A stretch of DNA of 20,573 bases from WVYX01 sp039586815 (GCA_039586815.1 JBDHJR010000031.1:1-20573); one strand, 5' to 3'; counted from the first letter of the stretch, positions 1 through 9,380 are shown. Notes: generated by a model not told the origin, from the letters alone. Numbers and translations: made by a program.

Positions 1-113
1 TTGGGGATCGCCGGATCCGGCAGCGTGATGTCGTCACCGCAGCCCGCGGCTGCCGCGATCGCCATGGCGGCTGCACAGCCCAACCAAATACGCGACAACG
101 ATATACGAGTCAT
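1..113 (-). CDS. Putative lipoprotein, N-terminal fragment (gene runs off the left edge)
   Basis: Only the first 37 codons are in the window. Reading leftwards from ATG 113-111, the protein begins MTRISLSRIW, then a hydrophobic Ala-rich stretch, then AAAAGCGDD. That is a short basic n-region, a hydrophobic core and a lipobox-like AAGC at about residues 22-25, so export and lipid attachment at that Cys is likely. The mature part is too short to assign. A TTGACC/TAGAGT promoter lies just upstream on the same strand (126-154) and leaves only about 12 nt between the -10 hexamer and ATG, with no good Shine-Dalgarno. It is divergent from the Roadblock gene. The lipoprotein call rests on the signal sequence only. 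Confidence 0.6.
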   Translation of the reverse strand, partial: MTRISLSRIWLGCAAAMAIAAAAGCGDDITLPDPAIP

Positions 114-125
114 GAAGATCAACGA

Positions 126-154
126 ACTCTACTGAGCACTTGGGTACCGGTCAA
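126..154 (-). promoter_or_regulatory. Promoter of the lipoprotein gene
   Basis: Reading the minus strand, TTGACC (154-149), a 17-nt spacer and TAGAGT (131-126) precede ATG 113 by 12 nt, implying a 5' leader of about 5 nt. The -35 belongs to a perfect 7-bp inverted repeat, GTCAAGC (150-156) / GCTTGAC (167-173), shared with the divergent promoter. Prediction by eye against the sigma-70 consensus. Confidence 0.5.
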
Positions 155-168
155 GCCGTCGATCTCGC

Positions 169-197
169 TTGACTTCACTTGGAGGCCCACCTAGCTT
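169..197 (+). promoter_or_regulatory. Promoter of the Roadblock/LC7 gene
   Basis: TTGACT (169-174), a 17-nt spacer and TAGCTT (192-197) sit directly before ATG 205. The expected transcription start coincides with the ATG, so the mRNA would be leaderless. This favours ATG 205 over the in-frame TTG codons at 169 and 196, which would lie in or beside the promoter. The -10 matches the consensus at only three positions. Confidence 0.45.
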
Positions 198-204
198 GGC
201 CGCC

Positions 205-558
205 ATGCCGACGATTCGGGACGTGGTGCAGACGTTGGGCAAGCGCGAGGGCGTCGATGCGGTAATAGTGCTCGGCCGCGACGGCCTCACGATCGACTCG
301 TACGGCGCCGACGGGCTCGATCCCGACGGACTCGCGGCGCTGGTTCCCTCGGTGGTAGCGGCGTGCAATCGCCTTGGCACGGCCGCCGAGCGGGGCGGCT
401 TCGGCATGGGCGTGGTCGAGTACCAGCAGGGACTCGCGCTCGTCAGCGAGGTCACACCCGAGACTCTCCTCGCAGTGTTCATCCAGCGTGGCACCAACGT
501 CGGCAGCCTGCTGTACGAGCTGCAGCGGCACCGCGCGGCCATCGCCGAGTTGCTCTAG
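205..558 (+). CDS. Roadblock/LC7 domain protein (MglB-like)
   Basis: This is a 117-residue single-domain protein starting MPTIRDVVQTLGKREGVDAV. The pattern of an N-terminal helix, then AVIVLGRDGLTID, a second helix (LAALVPSVVAACNRLG), GMGVVEYQQGLALVSEV and a closing helix fits the Roadblock/LC7 fold. Family members include MglB, the GTPase-activating partner of the small Ras-like GTPase MglA in polarity and motility, and other small-GTPase regulators. No MglA-type GTPase is encoded in the window, so the partner is unknown. The start at 205 is chosen because the promoter elements end 7 nt before it; a GGAGG at 181-185 could alternatively serve the TTG at 196, adding three residues. The manC gene begins 74 nt downstream on the same strand with no obvious terminator between them. 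Confidence 0.85.
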   Translation: MPTIRDVVQTLGKREGVDAVIVLGRDGLTIDSYGADGLDPDGLAALVPSVVAACNRLGTAAERGGFGMGVVEYQQGLALVSEVTPETLLAVFIQRGTNVGSLLYELQRHRAAIAELL

Positions 559-632
559 CTCGCCGTGCGGCGGCCCGCGCGTCGTCCCGCTTCCCGTCCC
601 GTCACCTACGATCCGCTCGTGATGGCCGCCAC

Positions 633-1670
633 ATGAGCCGCTGGGCGACCGTACTGGCGGGCGGATCGGGAACGCGGTTCTGGCCCCTCTCCACGGCTTC
701 CATGCCGAAGCAGTTTCTCCCCCTGGCCGGTGACCAGGCGCTGCTGTCCCAGGCGGTGGCGCGGCTCGCGGGCGTGATTCCTCCCGAGCGCGTGCTCGTC
801 GTTACGGGCGCGGCATACGTGGAGCGGACCCGTGCGCTGCTCGACCAGCTTCCGGGCGAGAATGTACTGGGAGAGCCACGCGCGGCTTCGACTGGACCGG
901 CGCTTGCGTGGGCCACCGCCGTGGCCCACGAGCGAGATCCCGACGCGACGGTGCTGTCGTTGCACGCCGACTGGTTTGTGGGCGACGACGCACTGTTCTG
1001 TGCCACCGCGGCACGGGCGCTCGACGTGGCCGAGGGCCACGACGTTCTGGTGACAGTGGGCATCGTGCCGAGCCGCGCCGACACGGGCTACGGGTACATC
1101 CAGCCCGGCGAGCCGCTGGAGGGTGATGCCCGAAGGGTGGAGCGCTTCATCGAGAAGCCGAACGCCGAGCGCGCCCAGTCTCTCATCGAGCAGGGAGCGC
1201 TGTGGAACAGCGGTCTCTTCGCCTGGACGGCAATGCGCTTCCTTGCGGAGACCGACGCGGTTGCGCCGGAGATCGCTCCCCACCTCGGACTCGTGGCGGA
1301 CGGCAACGTGGCCGGCTTCTTCGACGCAGTCACACCGATCGCCGTAGACGTCTCACACTTCGAGCGCAGCAACAAGGTCGCCGTCGTGCCCGGGAGGTTC
1401 CCCTGGGACGACGTGGGAACGTGGGCTGCGCTGGCCCGGGTGCGTGACGGTGATGCGGCGGACAACGTGACCGTGGGTGACGCTGTGGCGCGCGACGCCG
1501 AGCGGTGCATTCTCTGGGCCGACGACGGTCCGATAGTGGCGGACGGAGTGCAGGACCTGGTCGTGGTACGGGCCCACGGCGTGACCCTCGTGACCACTCG
1601 GGAGCGGTCGGCACAACTCAAGTCGCTGCTGGAAGCGCTACCGCCGCACTTGAGGGAAGCGCCGGCATGA
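633..1670 (+). CDS. manC: Mannose-1-phosphate guanylyltransferase (GDP-mannose pyrophosphorylase)
   Basis: A 345-residue cytosolic nucleotidyltransferase that should make GDP-mannose from mannose-1-phosphate and GTP for polysaccharide and glycan synthesis. The signature loop GGSGTRFWPLS is at residues 10-20, followed by the MPKQF segment (24-28). Family motifs TGYGYI (151-156), RFIEKPN (171-177), WNSG (191-194) and WDDVGTW (258-264) are all present. The usual PADH metal-site motif reads HADW here (111-114), a variation also at home in GDP-mannose-type enzymes. The length equals the monofunctional form; the C-terminal isomerase domain of bifunctional ManC/AlgA proteins is absent. ATG 633 is the first start matching the conserved N-terminus. 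Its stop overlaps the next gene in an ATGA, so the pair is probably translationally coupled. Confidence 0.93.
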   Translation: MSRWATVLAGGSGTRFWPLSTASMPKQFLPLAGDQALLSQAVARLAGVIPPERVLVVTGAAYVERTRALLDQLPGENVLGEPRAASTGPALAWATAVAHERDPDATVLSLHADWFVGDDALFCATAARALDVAEGHDVLVTVGIVPSRADTGYGYIQPGEPLEGDARRVERFIEKPNAERAQSLIEQGALWNSGLFAWTAMRFLAETDAVAPEIAPHLGLVADGNVAGFFDAVTPIAVDVSHFERSNKVAVVPGRFPWDDVGTWAALARVRDGDAADNVTVGDAVARDAERCILWADDGPIVADGVQDLVVVRAHGVTLVTTRERSAQLKSLLEALPPHLREAPA

Positions 1671-2836
1671 CGGCCCTCTACCTGCTCGAGCCCGAGTCCA
1701 CGGCGGCGTGGTTTCCGTTTGCCGACTGCCGCCCCGTGGCGGAGTTGCGTGCGGGCGCCTGGCTCGTGCGGGAGCGGTGGGAAGCGATCGCGCAGACAGA
1801 GGCGAGCGGCATACTCGGGCCGCCGCACCTGCACGGCTTCACCGAGGATGGCGTGCCCTCGGTGTCGGCCCCCACCGAAACTGAGGGGCCCGCCTTGATC
1901 GGTCGCTCCGACTTCGCCCCGTCGGGAGTGCGCCCCGAGCTGCCGAAGGAGCCGGCGCGGTTGGTGAACGACGGCGAGACGGTGGGCTGGTGGGTGCCCC
2001 AGGGTACGCACTGGGAGCCCGGTGCCGATTACGCGGCGGAAGCCGCGCTGGACGGGATGGTGCTGCACGGCAGCTACGACCTCATCACCGCGCTGGAGCA
2101 TCTTCTGGTGGCCGACACCGCCGACTTCACTCAGGAGCCGGGCGACCCGGTTCCCGACGGCTGCGTGGTGATCGGCGATCCCTCGGACGTGGTGCTGCTG
2201 GGAGCGGCGGTCGAGCCGGGCGTGGTGTTCGACGTGCGACATGGTGCGGTCGTGGTGGAGCAGCACACCCGCGTCAAGGGTGGGACTCGGTTCGAGGGGC
2301 CGGTGTACGTGGGGCCGGGCTGCGAGGTGCTCGGGGGGCACGTGACGCTGTGCAGCGTGGGCCTGCGCAGCAAGATCCGCGGCGAGCTCCAGACCAGCGT
2401 CTTCCTCGGCTACGGCAACAAGGCCCACGACGGCTTCGTCGGGCACTCCGTGGTGGGTCGCTGGGTGAACCTCGGCGCCGGGACCACTACCTCGAACCTG
2501 AAGAACACCTACGGCCCCATCCACTTGAACGTTGCCGGAGAGAAGGTCGAGACCGGGCGGCTCAACGTCGGCACGCTGTTCGGCGATCACGTCAAGGCGG
2601 CCATCGGCACCATGCTGGACACCGGCACCGTGGTGGGAGCGGGTGCCAACCTCTTTGGCCGGCCCCAACCACCCAAGTACGTGCCGCCCTTCGCATGGGG
2701 GTTCGAGGGCGAGACGGTGAAGCGCGATGGATTCCTGACCGTCGCAACTCGGGTCATGCCGCGCCGCCAGGTCCCGATGACCGACGGTATCCGCGCCACA
2801 CTGGAGCGCATCTACCAGCACGCCACAACGCGATGA
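1667..2836 (+). CDS. GlmU-like putative sugar nucleotidyltransferase/acetyltransferase
   Basis: A 389-residue protein resembling the alternative bacterial GlmU family (bifunctional UDP-GlcNAc diphosphorylase/glucosamine-1-phosphate acetyltransferase-like). The N-terminus carries the family's RPVAELRAG...RERWE motif (about 22-38), the counterpart of the nucleotide-binding region. From about residue 155 onward the protein is a left-handed beta-helix with hexapeptide repeats, including GHSVVGRWVNLGAGTTTSNL, typical of acyltransferases. The N-terminal domain is short and lacks the classical GxGTRM loop, so nucleotidyltransferase activity is uncertain. The start overlaps the manC stop (ATGA) and its own stop overlaps the next start (ATGA), so three genes form one operon. 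Together with manC this suggests activated-sugar supply for cell-envelope glycans. Confidence 0.85.
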   Translation: MTALYLLEPESTAAWFPFADCRPVAELRAGAWLVRERWEAIAQTEASGILGPPHLHGFTEDGVPSVSAPTETEGPALIGRSDFAPSGVRPELPKEPARLVNDGETVGWWVPQGTHWEPGADYAAEAALDGMVLHGSYDLITALEHLLVADTADFTQEPGDPVPDGCVVIGDPSDVVLLGAAVEPGVVFDVRHGAVVVEQHTRVKGGTRFEGPVYVGPGCEVLGGHVTLCSVGLRSKIRGELQTSVFLGYGNKAHDGFVGHSVVGRWVNLGAGTTTSNLKNTYGPIHLNVAGEKVETGRLNVGTLFGDHVKAAIGTMLDTGTVVGAGANLFGRPQPPKYVPPFAWGFEGETVKRDGFLTVATRVMPRRQVPMTDGIRATLERIYQHATTR

Positions 2837-3639
2837 AGGTCGCGGTGCTCGGCTCGGGCAGCCGCGGCAATGCGATCGCACTGACCAGCCGCGGGCGCAC
2901 TGTTCTGGTGGACGCCGGCTTTGGTCCCCGCACGCTGCGCCAGCGAGCAGAGGCAGTAGGGGTGGATCTCGCCCAGATCGACGCGGTCGTGCTGACGCAC
3001 GATCACGGCGATCACACCCGTGGAGCCGCCGCCGTGGCGCAACGCGCCGGGTGCGCATTGTATGCGTCACCCGGAACCCTGGCGGCGCTGCGACATCGGA
3101 CCGAAGACGTCGAGGCGGTCCCGCTCGCGACCCACGAGTCCGTCGCGGTGGGTCCGTTTGCGCTACGGGCCTGCCGTACCAGCCACGACGCCCGGGAGCC
3201 CGTCGCTCTGCTGCTGGGTGACCCCGCGTCGGGCGAGCGGGTGGGGATAGCGTACGATCTGGGGCGGCCGACGGCGCAGGTGCGCTACCTGCTGCGCGAG
3301 GCCAGCTGTCTCATTCTAGAGGCGAATCACGACGACCTCATGCTGCGCACGGGTCCCTACCCCGCCGCGGTACGCGAGCGGATCGCGGGACCGGGCGGCC
3401 ACCTCTCGAACCGGGAGGCAGCCGAGCTGCTGGGGGAGCTGTGGCACCCGGGGCTCCACACCGTGGTGCTGGCCCACCTCAGCGACCGCTGCAACACCCC
3501 CGAGCTCGCCAAGGCGGCCGTCGAGCCCGCTCTCAAACGCCGTGGGTTTCGGGGCAAGCTACTGGTGGCCGTGCAGAATGCGCCGCTGGTTCCGTTCGAG
3601 GTGAGCGCCGAGCAGTACGCGCTCGACGGACTCGACTAG
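2833..3639 (+). CDS. Metallo-beta-lactamase-fold hydrolase (YycJ/WalJ-like)
   Basis: A 268-residue cytosolic protein of the MBL-fold family related to YycJ/WalJ. It begins MKVAVLGSGSRGNAIALTS, the typical start of that family, and carries the metal-binding motif THDHGDH at residues 55-61. Downstream are SHDA (about 117-120), an Asp-containing AYDLGR segment, the family's LILEANHD, and HLSDRCNTPE near the C-terminus. YycJ-type proteins are proposed nucleases affecting DNA repair and cell-wall regulation; the exact substrate here is unknown. The start overlaps the preceding stop by ATGA. The gene is convergent with the HD-GYP-like gene and the two share the palindrome CTAG at 3636-3639 as stop codons on opposite strands, leaving no room for a terminator between them. 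Confidence 0.9.
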   Translation: MKVAVLGSGSRGNAIALTSRGRTVLVDAGFGPRTLRQRAEAVGVDLAQIDAVVLTHDHGDHTRGAAAVAQRAGCALYASPGTLAALRHRTEDVEAVPLATHESVAVGPFALRACRTSHDAREPVALLLGDPASGERVGIAYDLGRPTAQVRYLLREASCLILEANHDDLMLRTGPYPAAVRERIAGPGGHLSNREAAELLGELWHPGLHTVVLAHLSDRCNTPELAKAAVEPALKRRGFRGKLLVAVQNAPLVPFEVSAEQYALDGLD

Positions 3640-4805
3640 AGCAGCGGCAGATCATCCCCGCTGTGGAGCGGGGTCACCTGTGGCTCCCACTCCCGCATCA
3701 TCCGCGCGAAGCCGTGGGCCACCTCCCCGTCGAACTCGTAGCCCGAACGCTCCTCCAGGTATGCCAGCACCTTCGGGGCCGGCCATGCATCGCGGTACGG
3801 ACGATTGCTGCGCAGTGCGTCGTACACGTCGCACACGTGCACGAACCTGGAGGCGCGGTGGCACTCGCGCTCGAACTTGAACGACGGGTAGCCGCCGCCG
3901 TTGATCATGATGTGGTGCTCGTACGCCACGACTGCCGCGAGGTCCAGGTCAGGGCTGGAAGTAATGATGATGCGCGCGCCCTCGACGGGGTGTCGGCTCA
4001 TGATGCGCCGCTCCCGCTCGCCCCAGCCGCTCCTCATGGTGAGCAGCTCGTGCGGGATCGCAGTCTTGCCGATGTCGTGCAGCAGGCCTGCTATGCCGAA
4101 GGCGCGCACGTCCCGCGCTCCAAGACCGAGCCACTCGGCCAGCGCCATCGTGAGGACACACACGTTCAGCGCGTGGGTGGTGGTGTACTCGTCGACCTGC
4201 CGCAGCGTGAGGAGCGGCACGAGCATCGCCTGGTCGCCGTGCATGGCCACGGTGAGCGCCCGCACCACCGCCTCGGCCTCCGCCAGGGGGAGCGGACGCT
4301 GATCTGAAACCTCCTGGTGCATCCAACGGATCGTATCGGCCTCTTCCCGCAGGCTGTAGGAGACCTGCGCCGTCGCCATCTCGTTGGTCTCGACCTCGTC
4401 CACCCCCTGGATGCCGAGCACTCCAAAACGGATCCCGCTGGGGCGCATCTGGCGCGCTTCGGCCGTGTCGATGAACTGAAGGGTGAGTCGCGCCAGAGTC
4501 TCGCCCAGGAAGTCTTCGAGCTCCTCCCGCGTGGCGCTGCGATCGAACTGCAGTCGCTGGATTCCGGCATCGGCCAGGCGCTGGCTCCACTCCCAGGCGC
4601 GCATCTCCCTGAGCGGCGTGGTGCCGTACACCACCTCGTCACCCAGGAACGAGAACTCGGCGTGCTCGTCTTCGTTCAGCAGGTCGAGCAGTCGCTCGAA
4701 CGCCATGTCGAGGGCCCGCTCGCGCGATTTGTGACCCGTCGGGTAGAGCCCCAGGGAGGAGAGCGCATGGGCGAGCGCATTGAGGAAGGCGACGGCCTGG
4801 GTCAC
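3636..4805 (-). CDS. HD-GYP-like phosphohydrolase with N-terminal domain shared with its neighbour
   Basis: A 389-residue protein. The C-terminal half is an HD domain: H211 in the first helix, HDIGK at 243-247, EHH at 296-298, and CDVYDAL at 325-331. HD-GYP proteins usually degrade cyclic di-GMP, with a motif of the form HHExxDGxGYP. Here it reads HHIMINGGGYP (297-307): the Glu and Asp are replaced but GYP is kept. Activity on c-di-GMP is therefore plausible but not certain. Residues about 6-105 (LYPTGHKS...) match the N-terminus of the HEAT protein encoded just upstream. The GTG start at 4805 overlaps the upstream stop by GTGA, implying coupling. No membrane segment or signal peptide is seen, so it is probably cytosolic. 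Confidence 0.85.
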   Translation of the reverse strand: MTQAVAFLNALAHALSSLGLYPTGHKSRERALDMAFERLLDLLNEDEHAEFSFLGDEVVYGTTPLREMRAWEWSQRLADAGIQRLQFDRSATREELEDFLGETLARLTLQFIDTAEARQMRPSGIRFGVLGIQGVDEVETNEMATAQVSYSLREEADTIRWMHQEVSDQRPLPLAEAEAVVRALTVAMHGDQAMLVPLLTLRQVDEYTTTHALNVCVLTMALAEWLGLGARDVRAFGIAGLLHDIGKTAIPHELLTMRSGWGERERRIMSRHPVEGARIIITSSPDLDLAAVVAYEHHIMINGGGYPSFKFERECHRASRFVHVCDVYDALRSNRPYRDAWPAPKVLAYLEERSGYEFDGEVAHGFARMMREWEPQVTPLHSGDDLPLL

Positions 4806-6859
4806 GCGGTGCCCTTCTCTGTGCCGGTCGCGGCCCGCGCGATCTCCGGGTCCTTCGACTTGGCGGCTGCGGCGAGCGCGCGAGACGCGCGGGGGTCGTC
4901 GCGCCGCTGGCGCAGGGCCTCCAGCGCCGCCAGGTACTCGGGCGACTTGTGGGGCAGCTTCCAGCGGAACAGCCGGCGGCGCGGCTCTGCAACCGCAAGC
5001 AGGGTCTGTAGCGCGAGGGCGTGATTCGAGCGCCCCAACGCACGCAACGCGTTGAGGCGGAGATCCCTGTCTCCCTGTCGCTCCACCCGCGACACGAGCA
5101 GCGATACGGCCGTATCGGGACACCCCTCCTGGGCCGCCGCTACTCCGAGCCGTACGGTGCGCTCTTCGCTGTCGGTGAGCGCCTGGCAGATGGCGCGCTC
5201 GCGGCCAGCCGGGTCCTTCAGCATGATCCGGATCGCTTCGAGCCGAACCCTGCCATCCTCGCTCTTGAGGTAGCTGGCGGGGCTGAATCCCGGCGGCGCT
5301 TCGGGCAGCTCGGCAATGATGGTCAGCATGTTGCGCTGCACGTGACCCCGCGGGTCCTCCAGCCACTTGACCGCGAGGGCACCGACTTCAGAACCGAGCC
5401 GCACTATGCGCTGCAGCAGCGCCTGCCGCGTCTGTCGCGACTCCGACTCCGCCAGTGCCTGGAGCATCGGCTGCGCTGCCTCGCCCCCCACCCGGGGCAG
5501 CAGCAAGTCGAGTGTCTCCTGGTCGAGCGGCTGAGCCGCCGCCACGCGTCCCACCATCTGCGGTGTGCCGACCTGGTGCCACACGGCTTCGGTGACTTGG
5601 GGCGATTCTTCCGCGTGCAACGTGTTGAGTACCCAGTTCAGCTCTCCGGCGTCGGCCAGGGAGTTCACGGCGTTGGCAACGGGCTCACCCATGGCGTCCG
5701 ACTCGAGGGCCATCTGCAGTATGCGCTTCGGCTCAGGCGCGAAACGCTGCTCCGGCGACACGGCGTAGACCGAGCGAGCCTCGGTCATGCGTGCAAGGGC
5801 CTCGCCGTAGGGGCTGGGTGTGGGGTCGCCCAGCGTCCACCCCTCGATGAGTTCCGAGACCTGCTCCCGCAGAGAGGAGTCGGCGTCCGCCTGCCGGCGT
5901 CCGCCTCCGCGCTCCGCGTGCTGCGCCAGCTTGGTGAGCATGCGTAGCAGAGAATCGGAGATCACCTGCTTCTCGGCGCGGCTCGCCGCCTGGACGATTT
6001 CGAGCACCGCGTCCACCGCCATCCCTTCCGAGGCATTGAGCAGGAACTGGCGCCGCTGGGCCCGGTCCCCACCCATTTCGAGCAGGCGATCGAGAGTGGG
6101 AGAGTCCAGGCCGTCCACCAATCTCGACATGCGCTCGCGCAGCTCCTCCGACTCGCGTCCGCCGGCAGAGCGCAACTCCTCTGCGATCTGCAACATGTAT
6201 CCGACGATCACCTGATCGTACGCCGCTGTCTTGGGGTGCTCTTTGATCGCCTGCGCTACCGCGCTGGGCTCCGTGCCGGCATCATCGTCGTCCAACTCTG
6301 TCTCGGCCATGGCGGCCCGCGCCAATCCCACCCACAGCTGCGCTCCCCGCGTACGGCGCTCGCTCGTCTCGTGCTGTACCTCGTCCTCTTCGTCCTCGAG
6401 GAGCTCCAGCCGCTCGTACGTCAGCGGGAAGAGCTGCACGTGGGCCCAAGCCCCGAGCTGCTCCGGCGGACCGATTCCCAGCGGCTGCCCCGTGCGGTCG
6501 GCCTCGACGGCGATCAGCCGGAGCACTTCGCGCACCTCCTCCTGGTCGACTCCGCGGCGGAACGTCACGGCGCCGAGATGATGCCGGTGCAGCCGCGCGG
6601 CCAGGTCGCTGAGCACCGGGTTCTTGGGATCGGTGGCCACGCCTTCGATCACGAGCTGCTTGCGAGCGACTCCGAGGGAGAGGGTGCCCCGGCGCGCGAG
6701 CAGCGGTTCCACCCGCTGGATGACGCGTTCGACCGCCGGAGCGAGCGACGGGTGCCCGCCCGGGTACATGGCGTGCTTGTTGAGAGCGATCGAGAACTCG
6801 ATGAGGAAGTCGGAGAGGTCGCGAGAGAGCGAGGTCTTCTCGGTAGACTCCTCGGTCAT
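4802..6859 (-). CDS. HEAT-repeat protein with the same N-terminal domain as the HD-GYP-like protein
   Basis: A 685-residue, acidic, probably cytosolic scaffold-type protein. Residues about 14-118 (FLIEFSIALNKHAMYPGGHPS onward) align by eye with the N-terminal domain of the downstream HD-GYP-like protein. The middle is helical and Glu/Arg-rich. From roughly residue 440 there are alpha-helical repeats with the look of HEAT repeats, for example DGRVRLEAIRIMLKDPAGRE and DRDLRLNALRALGRSNHAL. No catalytic motif is visible. ATG 6859 overlaps the upstream stop as TGATG, and its stop overlaps the next start as GTGA. This tight coupling and the shared domain suggest that the HEAT and HD-GYP-like proteins work together, perhaps through like-with-like contacts of that domain. 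Function is otherwise unknown. Confidence 0.8.
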   Translation of the reverse strand: MTEESTEKTSLSRDLSDFLIEFSIALNKHAMYPGGHPSLAPAVERVIQRVEPLLARRGTLSLGVARKQLVIEGVATDPKNPVLSDLAARLHRHHLGAVTFRRGVDQEEVREVLRLIAVEADRTGQPLGIGPPEQLGAWAHVQLFPLTYERLELLEDEEDEVQHETSERRTRGAQLWVGLARAAMAETELDDDDAGTEPSAVAQAIKEHPKTAAYDQVIVGYMLQIAEELRSAGGRESEELRERMSRLVDGLDSPTLDRLLEMGGDRAQRRQFLLNASEGMAVDAVLEIVQAASRAEKQVISDSLLRMLTKLAQHAERGGGRRQADADSSLREQVSELIEGWTLGDPTPSPYGEALARMTEARSVYAVSPEQRFAPEPKRILQMALESDAMGEPVANAVNSLADAGELNWVLNTLHAEESPQVTEAVWHQVGTPQMVGRVAAAQPLDQETLDLLLPRVGGEAAQPMLQALAESESRQTRQALLQRIVRLGSEVGALAVKWLEDPRGHVQRNMLTIIAELPEAPPGFSPASYLKSEDGRVRLEAIRIMLKDPAGRERAICQALTDSEERTVRLGVAAAQEGCPDTAVSLLVSRVERQGDRDLRLNALRALGRSNHALALQTLLAVAEPRRRLFRWKLPHKSPEYLAALEALRQRRDDPRASRALAAAAKSKDPEIARAATGTEKGTA

Positions 6860-7248
6860 CAGTGGTCCGGCGTGGTGTCCGCGGGCATCGGAGGGGCGGG
6901 CGGCACCTCGACGCCTTCGGGGAGTGCGGAGGGCGGGCCGACGCGCTCGAGATCGTAGGGCTCCTCCAGGTCGCCGCCCGAGAGGGTGAGCGTCCGCCCG
7001 CGCAGCACGTAGTTGTATCCCACCCACTCGTCTCCGAACGCGATGAAGATCGTATCCGCGATCATGCGCCAACGGACTATCTCATCGCCGAAGCTCGCCG
7101 ACGAGTCCTGGCGCACCACTACGGTCTGCGGCCCGTCCGGCGTTTCCACCTCCCAGGTTCCGGAGATGTCGGTGGTGTTCTGCGCCACCAGCGCAGGTGT
7201 CGCCAGGCACAGCGCGGCGATCGCGATCATGGGAGAACGAAGACTCAT
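6859..7248 (-). CDS. Small secreted beta-rich protein of unknown function
   Basis: A 129-residue protein with a clear signal peptide (MSLRSPMIAIAALCLATPALVAQ, cleavage likely after AQ at 22-23). The mature part starts DISGTWEVETPDGPQTVVV and continues as alternating beta-strands (TIFIAFGDEWVGYNYVLRGRTLTLSG). This resembles the short GTW...GxxLTLS beta-sandwich or lipocalin-like modules common in secreted bacterial proteins. It ends in a Pro-rich acidic tail. It is the first gene of the operon with the HEAT and HD-GYP-like genes (TGATG junction). A GATAAC hexamer ends 10 nt before ATG 7248 on the minus strand and there is no clear Shine-Dalgarno, so a near-leaderless transcript is possible. 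I do not recognise a specific family. Confidence 0.7.
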   Translation of the reverse strand: MSLRSPMIAIAALCLATPALVAQNTTDISGTWEVETPDGPQTVVVRQDSSASFGDEIVRWRMIADTIFIAFGDEWVGYNYVLRGRTLTLSGGDLEEPYDLERVGPPSALPEGVEVPPAPPMPADTTPDH

Positions 7249-7349
7249 GTTTGCCGAAGTTATCGTTTCAGAGTGTGAGACGCCACGTTACAGGCTCCCT
7301 TCCGGCGAGAATATACCCCGAAGGCTCCCCAAGGTGCGGCGCCGGACGA

Positions 7350-7380
7350 CGAAGCGCCCCGAGACTTCCGGGGCGCTTCG
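7350..7380 (-). terminator. Strong hairpin downstream of groEL (probable terminator)
   Basis: Perfect 12-bp inverted repeat CGAAGCGCCCCG (7350-7361) / CGGGGCGCTTCG (7369-7380) with a 7-nt loop, 24 nt past the groEL stop. There is no U-tract on the groEL side, so it may act as an imperfect intrinsic terminator or as a 3'-end stabiliser for the groESL mRNA. Confidence 0.6.
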
Positions 7381-7404
7381 CGTGACACATGCGACAGGTA
7401 CCGA

Positions 7405-9045
<1,641 letters not shown>

Positions 9046-9065
9046 GTCTCAATAGCCTCTCTTCC

Positions 9066-9380
9066 TCACTCGACCACTGCGAGGACGTCGGATTCTTTGA
9101 TGATCAGGACCTCGTCGTCACCCACACGGACGTCGGTGCCGGCGTATTTCGAGTACAACACCTTCTGCCCGACCTTCACCTCCATGGGGACGCGCTCGCC
9201 CTTCTCGAAACGTCCCGGACCGGCGGCAACGATCTCGCCCTGCAGCGGCTTCTCCTTGGCGGTGTCGGGGATGTACAGCCCGCCCCGCATCTCCTCGGCT
9301 TCCTCCAGCGGGCGGACCACCACGCGGTCACCCAGGGGCTGCAGCTTCAGCTTGGACTTGCCCTTGGTGGCAGGTGCCAT
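9066..9380 (-). CDS. groES: Co-chaperonin GroES (Hsp10)
   Basis: A 104-residue GroES, the lid of the GroEL folding chamber. Conserved elements are LQPLGDRVVVRPLEEAEE (about 13-30), the mobile loop with GGLYIPDTA (about 33-41), PLQGEIVAAGPG, VGQKVLYSKYAGT and the C-terminal ESDVLAVVE. It is about seven residues longer at the N-terminus (MAPATKGKSK...) than the usual 97 residues. The start is fixed by a strong AGGAGG on the minus strand 7 nt before ATG 9380. It is the first gene of the groES-groEL operon under a perfect CIRCE element. Confidence 0.97.
   Translation of the reverse strand: MAPATKGKSKLKLQPLGDRVVVRPLEEAEEMRGGLYIPDTAKEKPLQGEIVAAGPGRFEKGERVPMEVKVGQKVLYSKYAGTDVRVGDDEVLIIKESDVLAVVE

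Noticed and set aside
169..204. TTG starts at 169 or 196 for the Roadblock gene
   Set aside because: TTG 169 is the -35 box itself and 196 overlaps the -10; ATG 205 fits family length. GGAGG at 181-185 keeps 196 as a minor possibility.
1088..3070. 660-residue minus-strand open frame opposite manC, the GlmU-like gene and the MBL gene
   Set aside because: Crosses three well-identified genes with ATGA junctions and has shadow-like Arg/His-rich composition.
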